Assembly (NCBI RefSeq): GCF_016863035.1 | Contig: NZ_BOOC01000001.1 | Location: 186,001 to 250,000, forward strand | DNA from: Microbispora corallina | Lineage (GTDB): Bacteria; Actinomycetota; Actinomycetes; Streptosporangiales; Streptosporangiaceae | Length of the DNA: 64,000 nucleotides | Direction: 5' to 3' | Shown here: one piece after another, positions 16,920 through 27,058 of the stretch | Layout of the letters: the number at the start of each line of letters is the position of its first letter | How positions within the stretch are numbered: the first letter of the stretch is position 1 | The notes under the pieces: model-generated | The model's input: only the letters and a program-made list of their open reading frames with translations | Database searches by the model: none | What the model was told of the DNA's origin: nothing | Translations under genes and position numbers: made by a program

Positions 16920-17089
16920 ATTGATACGGACAGTAGGGTTGCGCCTCCCCCAGGGTCAACTAACCGCGCCGGAAGGCCGTCCGGCGTGTCGCGGGCCGTC
17001 CGATTCGCACGATGCCTCGCGAACCGGCCTCGCGCGGCCTTTCCCGCGCATGTCGCGGTGACGTTTCTCACTTCTGCTTCGCAACGCCC

Positions 17090-17761
17090 TCACCGCACCG
17101 TCACCACTCGGGGGGAGCTCACGTCGTACGTCTTCCCGGGCTTGGGGAGCACGGCGACCAGCACACGGGCCTTCTCGGCCGCGCGCCCGGCGTCGCCCCA
17201 CACGACCGTGCGGCCGTCCGTCAGCCGCAGCGTTATGGAGTCGGGAGACGGGGCCCGCACCTCCCTCAGCCGGTCGAGCAGGTCGGCGGGGAGGGCCCGC
17301 AGGACGGCGAGGGCCGACCGGGTGGCCGGGTCGTCGGCGGCCGCCCGCTGCACCCGCAGCACGGGCAGCCGGGGCGGGGCGACCGGGACCTGCTCCAGCA
17401 CCACGCCGTACCGGTCGATCACGTCGGTGAGGGCGCCCGCCGGGACGGCGGCGGCGGGGACGCGCTCGACCACGTCGATCCGCAGCGTGCCGGGCCAGCC
17501 CCGCGCCACGCGGGCCGACTCCACGGCCCGCAGGGCGCTCACGCGCCCCTCCACCGCGCCCAGGTCGACGGTGGCGAGCGGGGTGCCGGTCCGCACCCCC
17601 GCCGCGGCCCGCACCTGCTCGGCGGGGATGCGCGTGTTGCCGGTGACCTCCACCTCGCGGACGCCGAGGACGGGCGAGAAGAACACCACCCAGGTGGCGG
17701 CGCCGACGACCCCGCCGCTCAGCAGGACCGCCAGGGCCGTGCGCCGGACGGCCCGCCTCAC
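17090..17761 (-). CDS. ftsQ: Cell division protein FtsQ
   Basis: 223 residues. A short cytoplasmic arginine-rich start, one membrane helix (about 9-28) and an outer POTRA domain starting VREVEVTGNTRIPAEQV, then the beta domain. FtsQ links FtsZ-side factors to FtsL and the septal synthase pair. GTG start at 17761, 31 bases after murC. Last gene before ftsZ in the dcw order. Confidence 0.94.
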   Translation of the reverse strand: MRRAVRRTALAVLLSGGVVGAATWVVFFSPVLGVREVEVTGNTRIPAEQVRAAAGVRTGTPLATVDLGAVEGRVSALRAVESARVARGWPGTLRIDVVERVPAAAVPAGALTDVIDRYGVVLEQVPVAPPRLPVLRVQRAAADDPATRSALAVLRALPADLLDRLREVRAPSPDSITLRLTDGRTVVWGDAGRAAEKARVLVAVLPKPGKTYDVSSPRVVTVR

Positions 17762-17792
17762 GGGCGCCTCACCGCCGCCCTCGCCGCCGGCC

Positions 17793-19186
<1,394 letters not shown>

Positions 19187-19190
<4 letters not shown>

Positions 19191-20266
19191 CGCGAAGCGA
19201 TCTCCAGCACCTTGCGGGCGAGCGTCACGTCGGCGTCCTTGCGGCCCATCCGTGAGGCGGCCTCGGACATGGCGACCACGCGCTCGGGGTCGTTGAGGAT
19301 CGGCAGCAGCGTCTCCACGATCCACCTCGCGGACAGCTGCGCGTCGTCGATCATGATCCCGCCTCCCGCCTGCACGATCGGCTGGGCGTTGAGGCTCTGC
19401 TCGCCGTTGCCGTGCGGGAGCGGCACGTACGCCGCGGGCAGCCCCACGGCGGTCAGCTCCGCGCAGGTCATGGCGCCGGCCCGGCACAACACCAGGTCGG
19501 CGGCGGCGTAGGCGAGGTCCATGCGGTCGACGTACGGGAGGATCACGTACTGCGGGTCGCCCGGCGGGGGCTCCACCGCGACCTCGTTCTTGGGCCCGAT
19601 CACGTGCAGCACCTGGACGCCGGCCGCCCGCAGGTAGGGGGCCGCCTCCAGCGCGGCGTTGTTGACCGAGCGGGCGCCCTGGGAGCCGCCGAACACCAGC
19701 AGCGTGACGCGGTCGGACTCCAGCCCGAAGTACGACCGGGCCTTGTCGCCCAGCGACAGGCGGTCCATCTGGGCGATCTGGCGGCGCAGCGGGATGCCGA
19801 CGTACTCCGCGTTGGGGAGCGAGGCCTCCGGGTGACCGGTGAAGACGTGATCGGTCAGCCGGGCGCCGAGCCGGTTGGCCAGGCCCGGGCGAGGGTTGGC
19901 CTCGTGGACGACGATCGGGACGCCGCGGCGGCGGGCGCCGAGGTAGCCGGGGGTGGCCACGTAGCCGCCGAACCCCACCAGCACGTCGGCCTGGACCTGG
20001 TCCAGGATGCCGGCGGCCGCGCCGATCGCCCCGGCGAGGCGGCCGGGCACCGTGAGCAACTGGGGTGTGATCGAGCGGGGCAGCGGCACAGCCGGCACCA
20101 GGGCCAGCTCGTATCCCCGTGCGGGCACCAGCCGGGTCTCCAGGCCCCGCTCGGTGCCGAGGCAGGTGATGCCGATCGACGGGTCCTGCTCGCGAAGCGC
20201 GTCGGCCAAGGCGAGCGCCGGCTCGATATGGCCGGCCGTCCCGCCGCCGGCGAGGACCACCCTCAT
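19187..20266 (-). CDS. murG: UDP-GlcNAc transferase MurG
   Basis: 359 residues, GT-B glycosyltransferase on the inner membrane face that turns lipid I into lipid II. GGGTAGHIEPALALA (7-21) is the acceptor-binding loop and the later VFGGSQGARSVN and HGNGEQSLNA blocks bind UDP-GlcNAc. ATG 20266 has GGGAG five bases upstream; codons upstream to 20284 are unlikely. Separated by 61 bases from ftsW, coupled to murC by a 4-base overlap. Confidence 0.97.
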
Positions 20267-20327
20267 GTCACTCCCTGTTCCCACGTCGTTCCGTCTCGTC
20301 GCGCGCTGCCGCGCCGCCGCTCCCCCG

Positions 20328-21578
20328 TCACCGCCTGGCGCGGCCGTTCAGGCCAAGCCAGCTTAGAGCCCGCGCGGCCGGTCCGGGGCCACGGGCCGCC
20401 AGCGCCTCGGCCGCGCCCGGCTCGCGTTTGGCGAACGACAGCAACATGCCCAGCGCGCCGAGCGTCGGCAACAGGGCCGACCCGCCGTACGACACGAGCG
20501 GGAGCGGGATGCCGGTGATGGGGAAGACGCCGATCACCGCGCCGATGTTGACGATGGCCTGCCCGACGATCCAGGCGACCGACGCGGCGGCCGACAGCCG
20601 GATGAACGGGTCGCGGGCCCGGGAGGCGATGCGCAGCCCGGCGTACCCGAGCAGGCCGAACAGCGCGATCACCACCAGCGTCCCCATCAGGCCGAGCTCC
20701 TCCCCGAGGATCGAGAAGATGAAGTCGCTCTCGGCGTGGGGCACCCAGTCCCACTTCTGCCGGCTGCTGCCGAGCCCGAGGCCGAACCACCCGCCCGAGC
20801 CGATCGCCATCAGCCCCTGGACGGCCTGGAACCCCGTCCCCTGGGCGTTCTCCCACGGGCGCAGGTAGCCCGTCAGGCGGCCCAGTCGGTACGGCTCGAC
20901 GATGATCATCACCACGGTCGCCATCGCGAGCAGTCCGAGGATGCCGCCGAACAGGCGCACCGGGGCGCCCACCACCCACAGCAGGGCGAGGAAGATCAGC
21001 ATCAGCACGATCGTCGTGCCGAGGTCGCGGCCGAGCATGACGAGGACCGCGATGATCGCGGTGCCGGGCATCAGCGGGATCAGCAGGTGCCGCCACTCGA
21101 TCCGGCCGCCCCGCGCCTTCCTGGCGAGCAGGTCGGCCCCCCACAGCACCAGCCCCAGCTTGGCGGGCTCGGACGGCTGCACCGAGATGGGCCCGATCGC
21201 GATCCACCGCTGGGCGCCGAGCAGCTCCTGGCCGATGAAGATCACCATCAGCAGGCCGATGATCGACACGGCCATCAGGGGGTAACCGGCGAGGCGGAAG
21301 AACCGCTGCGGCATGCGCGAGCACACCCACATCAGGGGGATGCCCAGCGCGACCGACATCGACTGCTTCATGAACCAGTAGAACGGGTTGCCCGTCTTCT
21401 GCAGCGCCTCGATGCTGGACGCCGACAGCACCATCATCAGGCCCAGGGCGAGCAGCAGCGCGCTGCAGCCGAGGACCAGGTAGTACGACGTCAGCGGACG
21501 GCCGAGCAGCTCCCTGAGCGACGCGAGCTGCGCGCGGGCCCAGCCGCCGGGGGCGGCCGCGGCCGGCTGCGCCGTCAC
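20328..21578 (-). CDS. ftsW: Septal peptidoglycan glycosyltransferase FtsW
   Basis: 416 residues, SEDS-family polymerase with about ten membrane helices. Visible blocks include AIGPISVQPSEPAKLGLVLW, MPGTAIIAVLVMLGRDLGTT and the large outer loop with ENAQGTGFQAVQGL. FtsW polymerises lipid II and works with the transpeptidase FtsI, encoded upstream in the same operon. GTG 21578 overlaps the murD stop as GTGA; the longer open frame runs through murD and is a shadow. Confidence 0.95.
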   Translation of the reverse strand: MTAQPAAAAPGGWARAQLASLRELLGRPLTSYYLVLGCSALLLALGLMMVLSASSIEALQKTGNPFYWFMKQSMSVALGIPLMWVCSRMPQRFFRLAGYPLMAVSIIGLLMVIFIGQELLGAQRWIAIGPISVQPSEPAKLGLVLWGADLLARKARGGRIEWRHLLIPLMPGTAIIAVLVMLGRDLGTTIVLMLIFLALLWVVGAPVRLFGGILGLLAMATVVMIIVEPYRLGRLTGYLRPWENAQGTGFQAVQGLMAIGSGGWFGLGLGSSRQKWDWVPHAESDFIFSILGEELGLMGTLVVIALFGLLGYAGLRIASRARDPFIRLSAAASVAWIVGQAIVNIGAVIGVFPITGIPLPLVSYGGSALLPTLGALGMLLSFAKREPGAAEALAARGPGPAARALSWLGLNGRARR

Positions 21579-22936
21579 GACTCCGCCAGGCGCTGGACGG
21601 CCCGGGCGAAGGCGTCCCCCCGCGCCCCGTAACTGGCGAACATGTCCAGCGAGGCCCCCGCGGGGGCGAGCAGCACGGTGTCGCCCGGGGAGGCGAGCCG
21701 GGCGGCTTCTGCGACGACACGGTCCATGACCCCAGTGTCTTGCCCCGGCACGTCCACCACGGGGACGTTCGCGGCGTGTCGCGCCAGCGCCCGGCGGATC
21801 GTCTCGCGGTCGGTCCCGAGGAGGACGGCGCCGCGCAGGCGGGGGGCGGCACGCCGGACCAGGTCGTCCACGTCGGCGCCCTTGAGCTGGCCGCCGGCGA
21901 TCCACACCACCGACGGGTACGCCGCCAGGGACGCGGCGGCCGCGTGCGGGTTGGTGGCCTTGGAGTCGTCCACGTAGTCGACCTCGCCGATCGTGGCCAC
22001 GTGGGCGATCCGGTGCGGGTCGGGCGTGAACTCGGCCAGACCGCGCCGCACGGCCTCCGGGGGGACGCCGTACGCGCGGGCGAGCGCGGCGGCGGCGAGC
22101 GCGTTGGCCACGTTGTGCGGGGCGAACGGCCGGACGTCGGCCAGCTCGCACAGCTCCTCGGCCGAGGCGACCGGGTCGGGGGTGAACGCCCTGTCGACGA
22201 GCAGGTCCTCCACCACGCCGAGCTGGCCGGGGCGCGGCACGCCCAGCGTGAAGCCCACCCGCGACCCGTACGGCGCGGCCAGCCGGGTCGACCACTCATC
22301 GTCGGCGTTGTACACCACGACCCCGGCGTTGGCGAAGATCCGGGCCTTGGCCGCGGCGTACTCCTCCATCGAGCCGTGCCAGTCGATGTGGTCGGGGGCG
22401 ACGTTCAGCACGGCCGCCGCGAGCGGCGCGATCGACGACGACCAGTGGAGCTGGAAGCTCGACAGCTCCACCGCCAGCACGTCGTACGGCTCGGCCACGG
22501 CCTCCACGATGGGGACGCCGACGTTGCCGACGGCGAGAGCCTTGCGCCCGGCGGCCGACAGCATCGAGGCGAGCATCCGCACGGCGGTCGTCTTGCCGTT
22601 GGTGCCGGTGAGCGCGAGCCAGGGGGCGGATCCCTCGCCGCGCAGCCGCCAGGCCAGCTCGACCTCGCCGATCACCTCGACCCCGGCCCGGGCGGCGGCG
22701 GTCAGGAGCGGGTGGCCGGGACGCCACCCCGGGGAGGTGACGACGATCTCAGCCCTTTCGGGAAGGGCGGGCTCGCCGAACCGCACCTCGACGCCGAGCG
22801 GCGCGAGCTCGGCGGCCACGGCGCGCTGCCGCTCCCCCTCCGCGGCCTCCAGGACGACGACGCGCTCGCCGCCCCGAGCCAGGGCGCGCGCGGCCGCCGC
22901 GCCCGAGATCCCGAGACCCGCGACGACGACGCTCAC
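21575..22936 (-). CDS. murD: UDP-N-acetylmuramoyl-L-alanine-D-glutamate ligase MurD
   Basis: 453 residues. Adds D-glutamate to UDP-MurNAc-L-Ala. N-terminal [15 protein letters not shown] nucleotide fold, ATP loop GTNGKTTA (about 110-117), and the central [11 protein letters not shown] motif. GTG 22936 overlaps the mraY stop as GTGA, which is the usual junction in this operon; ATG 22951 five codons upstream is the alternative. The much longer open frame upstream is antisense-like noise within mraY. Confidence 0.96.
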   Translation of the reverse strand: MSVVVAGLGISGAAAARALARGGERVVVLEAAEGERQRAVAAELAPLGVEVRFGEPALPERAEIVVTSPGWRPGHPLLTAAARAGVEVIGEVELAWRLRGEGSAPWLALTGTNGKTTAVRMLASMLSAAGRKALAVGNVGVPIVEAVAEPYDVLAVELSSFQLHWSSSIAPLAAAVLNVAPDHIDWHGSMEEYAAAKARIFANAGVVVYNADDEWSTRLAAPYGSRVGFTLGVPRPGQLGVVEDLLVDRAFTPDPVASAEELCELADVRPFAPHNVANALAAAALARAYGVPPEAVRRGLAEFTPDPHRIAHVATIGEVDYVDDSKATNPHAAAASLAAYPSVVWIAGGQLKGADVDDLVRRAAPRLRGAVLLGTDRETIRRALARHAANVPVVDVPGQDTGVMDRVVAEAARLASPGDTVLLAPAGASLDMFASYGARGDAFARAVQRLAES

Positions 22937-24006
22937 TGCTTGGGCATCCATTCCAGGTAGAACAGGCCGAGCCCGGCGGCGACGCAGAGCGCGGCGATGA
23001 GCCAGAAGCGGACGACGATGGTCGTCTCGGCCCAGCCCGACAGCTCGAAGTGATGCTGGAGCGGGGCCATCCGGAACACGCGTCTCCTGGTCATCTTGAA
23101 GAAGCCGACCTGGATGATCACCGACATCGTGATGATCGCGAACAGGCCGCCGAGGATGGGCAGCAGGAGCTGGGTCCGGGTGGTGAAGGCGAGACCGGCG
23201 ATCACGCCGCCGAGCGCGAGCGAGCCGGTGTCGCCCATGAAGATCTTCGCGGGCGGGGCGTTCCACCACAGGAACCCGAAGCAGGCGCCGAGCACCGCCG
23301 CGGCGACCACGGCGAGATCGAGCGGATCCCGCACCGAGTAGCAGTTGGGGCCCAGCAGCATCGTGCAGCTGTTGCGCAGCTGCCAGTTGCCGATCAGCAC
23401 GTACGCGGCGAGGACGAGGCAGGTGGCGCCGGAGGCGAGGCCGTCGAGGCCGTCGGTGAGGTTCACCGCGTTGGAGAAGCCGACGATGAAGAACAGCACC
23501 CACAGCGTGAAGCCGAACAGGCCGATCGAGGGCCCGAAGTCGCGCAGGAACGACAGCTTCGTCTCGGCCGGGGTGAGGTCGTAGCCGTTCGGGAACCGCA
23601 CGATCAGGATCGCGAAGATCGCGCCGACGACGAGCTGCCCGGCCGCCTTGGCGCCGCTGCGCAGGCCGAGGCTGCGCTGCTTGTAGATCTTGATGAAGTC
23701 GTCGAGGAAGCCGACCGCGCCGAGGCCGGTCATCAGGAACAGCACGAGCAGGCCCGAGACCGTCGGCGGGTCGGTGACCGCCGACAGCAGGGTCGTGAGG
23801 TGGGCCGTGAAGTAGCCGATCAGCGACGCGATGACGATCACCGTGCCGCCCATCGTCGGGGTGCCCTTCTTGTCGTAGTGCCCCGACGGCCCCTCCTCGC
23901 GGATGTTCTGGCCGTACCCCCTCCGGGCGAACAGCCGGATCGCCAGCGGCGTGCCGACCATGGAGAGCAGCAGCGATACCGCGGCCGCGATGAGGATGTT
24001 CCTCAC
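22933..24006 (-). CDS. mraY: Phospho-N-acetylmuramoyl-pentapeptide transferase MraY
   Basis: 357 residues, about ten membrane helices. Transfers phospho-MurNAc-pentapeptide to undecaprenyl phosphate, making lipid I. Family blocks: [19 protein letters not shown] with the catalytic aspartates, [25 protein letters not shown] and [11 protein letters not shown] with the conserved histidines. ATG 24006 overlaps the murF stop as ATGA. Confidence 0.97.
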   Translation of the reverse strand: MRNILIAAAVSLLLSMVGTPLAIRLFARRGYGQNIREEGPSGHYDKKGTPTMGGTVIVIASLIGYFTAHLTTLLSAVTDPPTVSGLLVLFLMTGLGAVGFLDDFIKIYKQRSLGLRSGAKAAGQLVVGAIFAILIVRFPNGYDLTPAETKLSFLRDFGPSIGLFGFTLWVLFFIVGFSNAVNLTDGLDGLASGATCLVLAAYVLIGNWQLRNSCTMLLGPNCYSVRDPLDLAVVAAAVLGACFGFLWWNAPPAKIFMGDTGSLALGGVIAGLAFTTRTQLLLPILGGLFAIITMSVIIQVGFFKMTRRRVFRMAPLQHHFELSGWAETTIVVRFWLIAALCVAAGLGLFYLEWMPKQ

Positions 24007-25370
24007 CGGGCGTCACCTCCGAGGATCGCCGCGGCGACCCGCTCGAGCCCGGCCGCACGCGGCCCCTTCACCAGCACGACGTCGCCCGGCCGCAGACGGC
24101 CGGCCAGCTCCGCCGCCGCCGCGCCGACGTCGGGGACGTGGATCGCGCCGGGGGCGCCGGCCAGGACCGGCCCGGCGTCCTCCCCCACCACGACCAGCGC
24201 CTCCAGACCGGCGCCGGCGGCGAGCCGCCCGACGCCCTCGTTCAGCTCCGCCGAGTCCTCGCCCAGCTCGCGCAGCGCGGCGATCACGGCGAACCTGCGC
24301 CGCCCCTCCCCGATCGCGGCCAGGCTGCCGAAGGCGGCCCGCATGGAGTCGGGGTTGGCGTTGTACGCGTCGTTGATCACCGTCACGCCGTCCGGACGGT
24401 CGGTGACCTCCATCCGCCACCGGCTGCGCGGCTCGGCGTTGGACAGCTCGTCGGCGATCGTCGCGACGGGCAGGCCCAGCTCGTACGCCGCGGCGGCGGC
24501 GGCCAGCGCGTTGTCGACCGCGTGGGCGCCGTGCAGGCGCAGCCGGACCGGCGCGGCGCCCGACGGCGTGCGCAGCGTGAACGCGGCCCGGCTGCGCTCG
24601 TCGACGGTCTCGTCCTCGGCCCGCACGTGCGCCCCGGGCGACCGCCCGAAGTAGGTGACCCTGGCCTCCGTACGGCTCGCCATGGCCGACACGAGGGGGT
24701 CGTCGGCGTTGAGCACGGCCACGCCGTCGGACGGCAGCGCCTCGACCAGCTCGCCCTTCGCCCGGGCGATGGCCTCCTTGCCGCCGAACACGCCGAGGTG
24801 GGCGGTGCCGACGTTGAGGACGACGCCGATGCGCGGCGGGGCGATCCGCGTGAGGTAGGCGATGTGGCCGACGTTGCGGGCGCTCAGCTCCAGCACGAGG
24901 AACCGGGTGGACTCGTCGGCCTTGAGGACGGTCAGCGGGTGGCCGATCTCGTTGTTGTACGACCCGACCGGGGCGATCGTCGGGCCGATGCGGGCGGCGA
25001 GCCCGGCCAGCAGGTCCTTGGTGGTGGTCTTGCCCGCGGAGCCGGTCACGCCGACCACGGTCGCGGCGGGGAGCCCGGCCGCGACGGCGGTCGCGAGGTC
25101 GGCCAGCGCGGCCACGACGTCGCTCACGATCACGGCGGGGGCCTCGACGGCCCGGGAGGCGAGCACGGCCGTGGCGCCGGCCTCGCAGGCCTGGCGGGCG
25201 AAGTCGTGCCCGTCGGCCCGCTCCCCCTTGATCGCCACGAACAGCGAGCCGGGGACGGCGGCCCGCGAGTCGATCACGACGGGCCCGCGGACCACGGCTC
25301 CGGGGTCGGCCAGGCCGGTCAGCGCCCCCGACGTGATCTCGGCGACCCGGGCCAGCGGCAACGGGATCAT
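24003..25370 (-). CDS. murF: UDP-MurNAc-tripeptide-D-alanyl-D-alanine ligase MurF
   Basis: 455 residues. Adds the D-Ala-D-Ala dipeptide, the last cytoplasmic peptide step. ATP loop GSAGKTTTK (about 107-115), core [13 protein letters not shown], and the C-terminal [12 protein letters not shown] substrate block. ATG start at 25370; 75 bases separate it from the murE stop. Confidence 0.97.
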   Translation of the reverse strand: MIPLPLARVAEITSGALTGLADPGAVVRGPVVIDSRAAVPGSLFVAIKGERADGHDFARQACEAGATAVLASRAVEAPAVIVSDVVAALADLATAVAAGLPAATVVGVTGSAGKTTTKDLLAGLAARIGPTIAPVGSYNNEIGHPLTVLKADESTRFLVLELSARNVGHIAYLTRIAPPRIGVVLNVGTAHLGVFGGKEAIARAKGELVEALPSDGVAVLNADDPLVSAMASRTEARVTYFGRSPGAHVRAEDETVDERSRAAFTLRTPSGAAPVRLRLHGAHAVDNALAAAAAAYELGLPVATIADELSNAEPRSRWRMEVTDRPDGVTVINDAYNANPDSMRAAFGSLAAIGEGRRRFAVIAALRELGEDSAELNEGVGRLAAGAGLEALVVVGEDAGPVLAGAPGAIHVPDVGAAAAELAGRLRPGDVVLVKGPRAAGLERVAAAILGGDAR

Positions 25371-25445
25371 CGGTGTTTCCTGCTCTCTTTCGCGTCGGTC
25401 GGCCGGCGGCCGGGCCCCGCGCCCGGCGCCGCCTGGGATGTCGGC

Positions 25446-27035
25446 TCAGGCACCCGCGGCCCCCTCGCCCGCGCGGGCGGCCCGCTCGCGCCTCGCGACG
25501 GCCCGCGCGGCCACCTCGCGGTCGTCGAAGGGGACCACCTCGCCTCGGACATACTGCCCTTGCTCGTGTCCCTTGCCGGCCACAACTACCACATCTCCGG
25601 GCGCGGCACCGGAAATCGCCAGATCGATGGCGGCCGCCCGGTCCGGCTCGACGACCACGTGCGCCCGCTCGTCCTCGGGCACAAGCAGGGCGCCCTCCAG
25701 CATCGCGGCGAGGATCGCCAGGGGGTCCTCCGTGCGGGGGTTGTCACTGGTCAGGACGGCCACGTCGGCCAGGCGCGCGGCGGCCTCGCCCATCATCGGC
25801 CGCTTGCCGCGGTCGCGGTCGCCGCCGCAGCCGAGCACGATCGTCAGGCGCCCGCCGGGCCCGTCGTCCAGCACGGCGCGCAGCGACCGGAGGACCGACT
25901 CGACCGCGCCCGGCTTGTGGGCGTAGTCGACGATCACCTGGACGTCGCCCGCCCCGGGCACCCGCTCCATCCGCCCGGGGACGCCCGGGAAGGACGCGAC
26001 GCCGGCCACGGCCGTCTGGAGCGGGACCCCGGCCTCCACCAGCGCGACCAGCGCGCCGAGCGTGTTGTCCACGTTGAACGGCCCGGGGAGCGCGACCACC
26101 GCGTCGGCCTCGACCCCGCCCGGCCCGACGACGCGGAAGGCGCTGCCGTCGCCGCCCAGCCGCACGTTCTCGGCCCGCCAGTCGGCCTCGGGGGCGCCGG
26201 AGGCGGAGAACGTGGTGATCGGGATCTTCGCCAGGCCGGTCAGCTCGCGGCCGTGCCGGTCGTCGACGTTCACCACGCCCAGCCGCGACAGCTCCGGCGT
26301 GAACAGCCGCTGCTTGGCCGCGAAGTAGTCGTCGAGGTCGCGGTGGAAGTCGAGGTGGTCCTGCGACAGGTTCGTGAAGATCGACACCTCGTAGAACAGT
26401 CCGTCGACCCGGCCGAGGGCCAGGGCGTGGCTGGAGACCTCCATCGCCGCGGCCGTGACCTCCTGCTCGCGCATCAGCGCGAACAGGCCCTGCAGGTCGC
26501 TCGCCTCCGGCGTGGTGAGCTCCGCCGGGAAGCAGGTGTCGCCCGCCCGGATCTCCACGCCGCCGATCAGGCCGGTCCGGTGGCCGGCCGCCCGCAGCCC
26601 CGCGTCGAGCAGGAACGTCGAGGTGGACTTGCCACTCGTGCCGGTGACGCCGATCAGCGTCACGCCGGCCGCCGGGTTCCCGTACACCCAGGAGGCCACG
26701 CGGCCGAGCAGCGCCCGCGCGTCGGGAACGACGAGCACCGGCAGCCCGGTCGCCACGGCCCGGTCCCTGCCCTCCTCGTCGGTGAGGATCGCCGCGGCTC
26801 CCGCCGCCAGCGCGGCCCCGGAGAACTCCGCGCCGTGGGCCCGGTTGCCCGGCAGGGCCACGTACAGGTCGCCACGCAGCACCCGCCGCGAGTCGATGGT
26901 GATGCCGGTGACGGCGCCCCTGACCGCCCTGGCGCCGGGCGAGGGGACGGCCGAGACCGTGCCGAGGAGGGCCGCAAGCCCGGACAGCGGGCGGGCCGGC
27001 ACGGAGGCGGGACGCATGGAGGACGGGGGACGCAC
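25446..27035 (-). CDS. murE: UDP-MurNAc-tripeptide synthetase MurE, meso-DAP type
   Basis: 529 residues. Adds the third residue of the stem peptide. ATP loop GTSGKSTST (about 130-138), and the amino-acid-selecting motif DNPR (about residue 430, in SDNPRTEDP), which marks enzymes that use meso-diaminopimelate. Start GTG 27035 has GGGGAAGG about 12 bases upstream; ATG 27017 is six codons downstream in frame. It lies 23 bases after ftsI. Confidence 0.96.
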   Translation of the reverse strand: MRPPSSMRPASVPARPLSGLAALLGTVSAVPSPGARAVRGAVTGITIDSRRVLRGDLYVALPGNRAHGAEFSGAALAAGAAAILTDEEGRDRAVATGLPVLVVPDARALLGRVASWVYGNPAAGVTLIGVTGTSGKSTSTFLLDAGLRAAGHRTGLIGGVEIRAGDTCFPAELTTPEASDLQGLFALMREQEVTAAAMEVSSHALALGRVDGLFYEVSIFTNLSQDHLDFHRDLDDYFAAKQRLFTPELSRLGVVNVDDRHGRELTGLAKIPITTFSASGAPEADWRAENVRLGGDGSAFRVVGPGGVEADAVVALPGPFNVDNTLGALVALVEAGVPLQTAVAGVASFPGVPGRMERVPGAGDVQVIVDYAHKPGAVESVLRSLRAVLDDGPGGRLTIVLGCGGDRDRGKRPMMGEAAARLADVAVLTSDNPRTEDPLAILAAMLEGALLVPEDERAHVVVEPDRAAAIDLAISGAAPGDVVVVAGKGHEQGQYVRGEVVPFDDREVAARAVARRERAARAGEGAAGA

Positions 27036-27058
27036 GGCGGAGAGCGTACCTTCCCCTG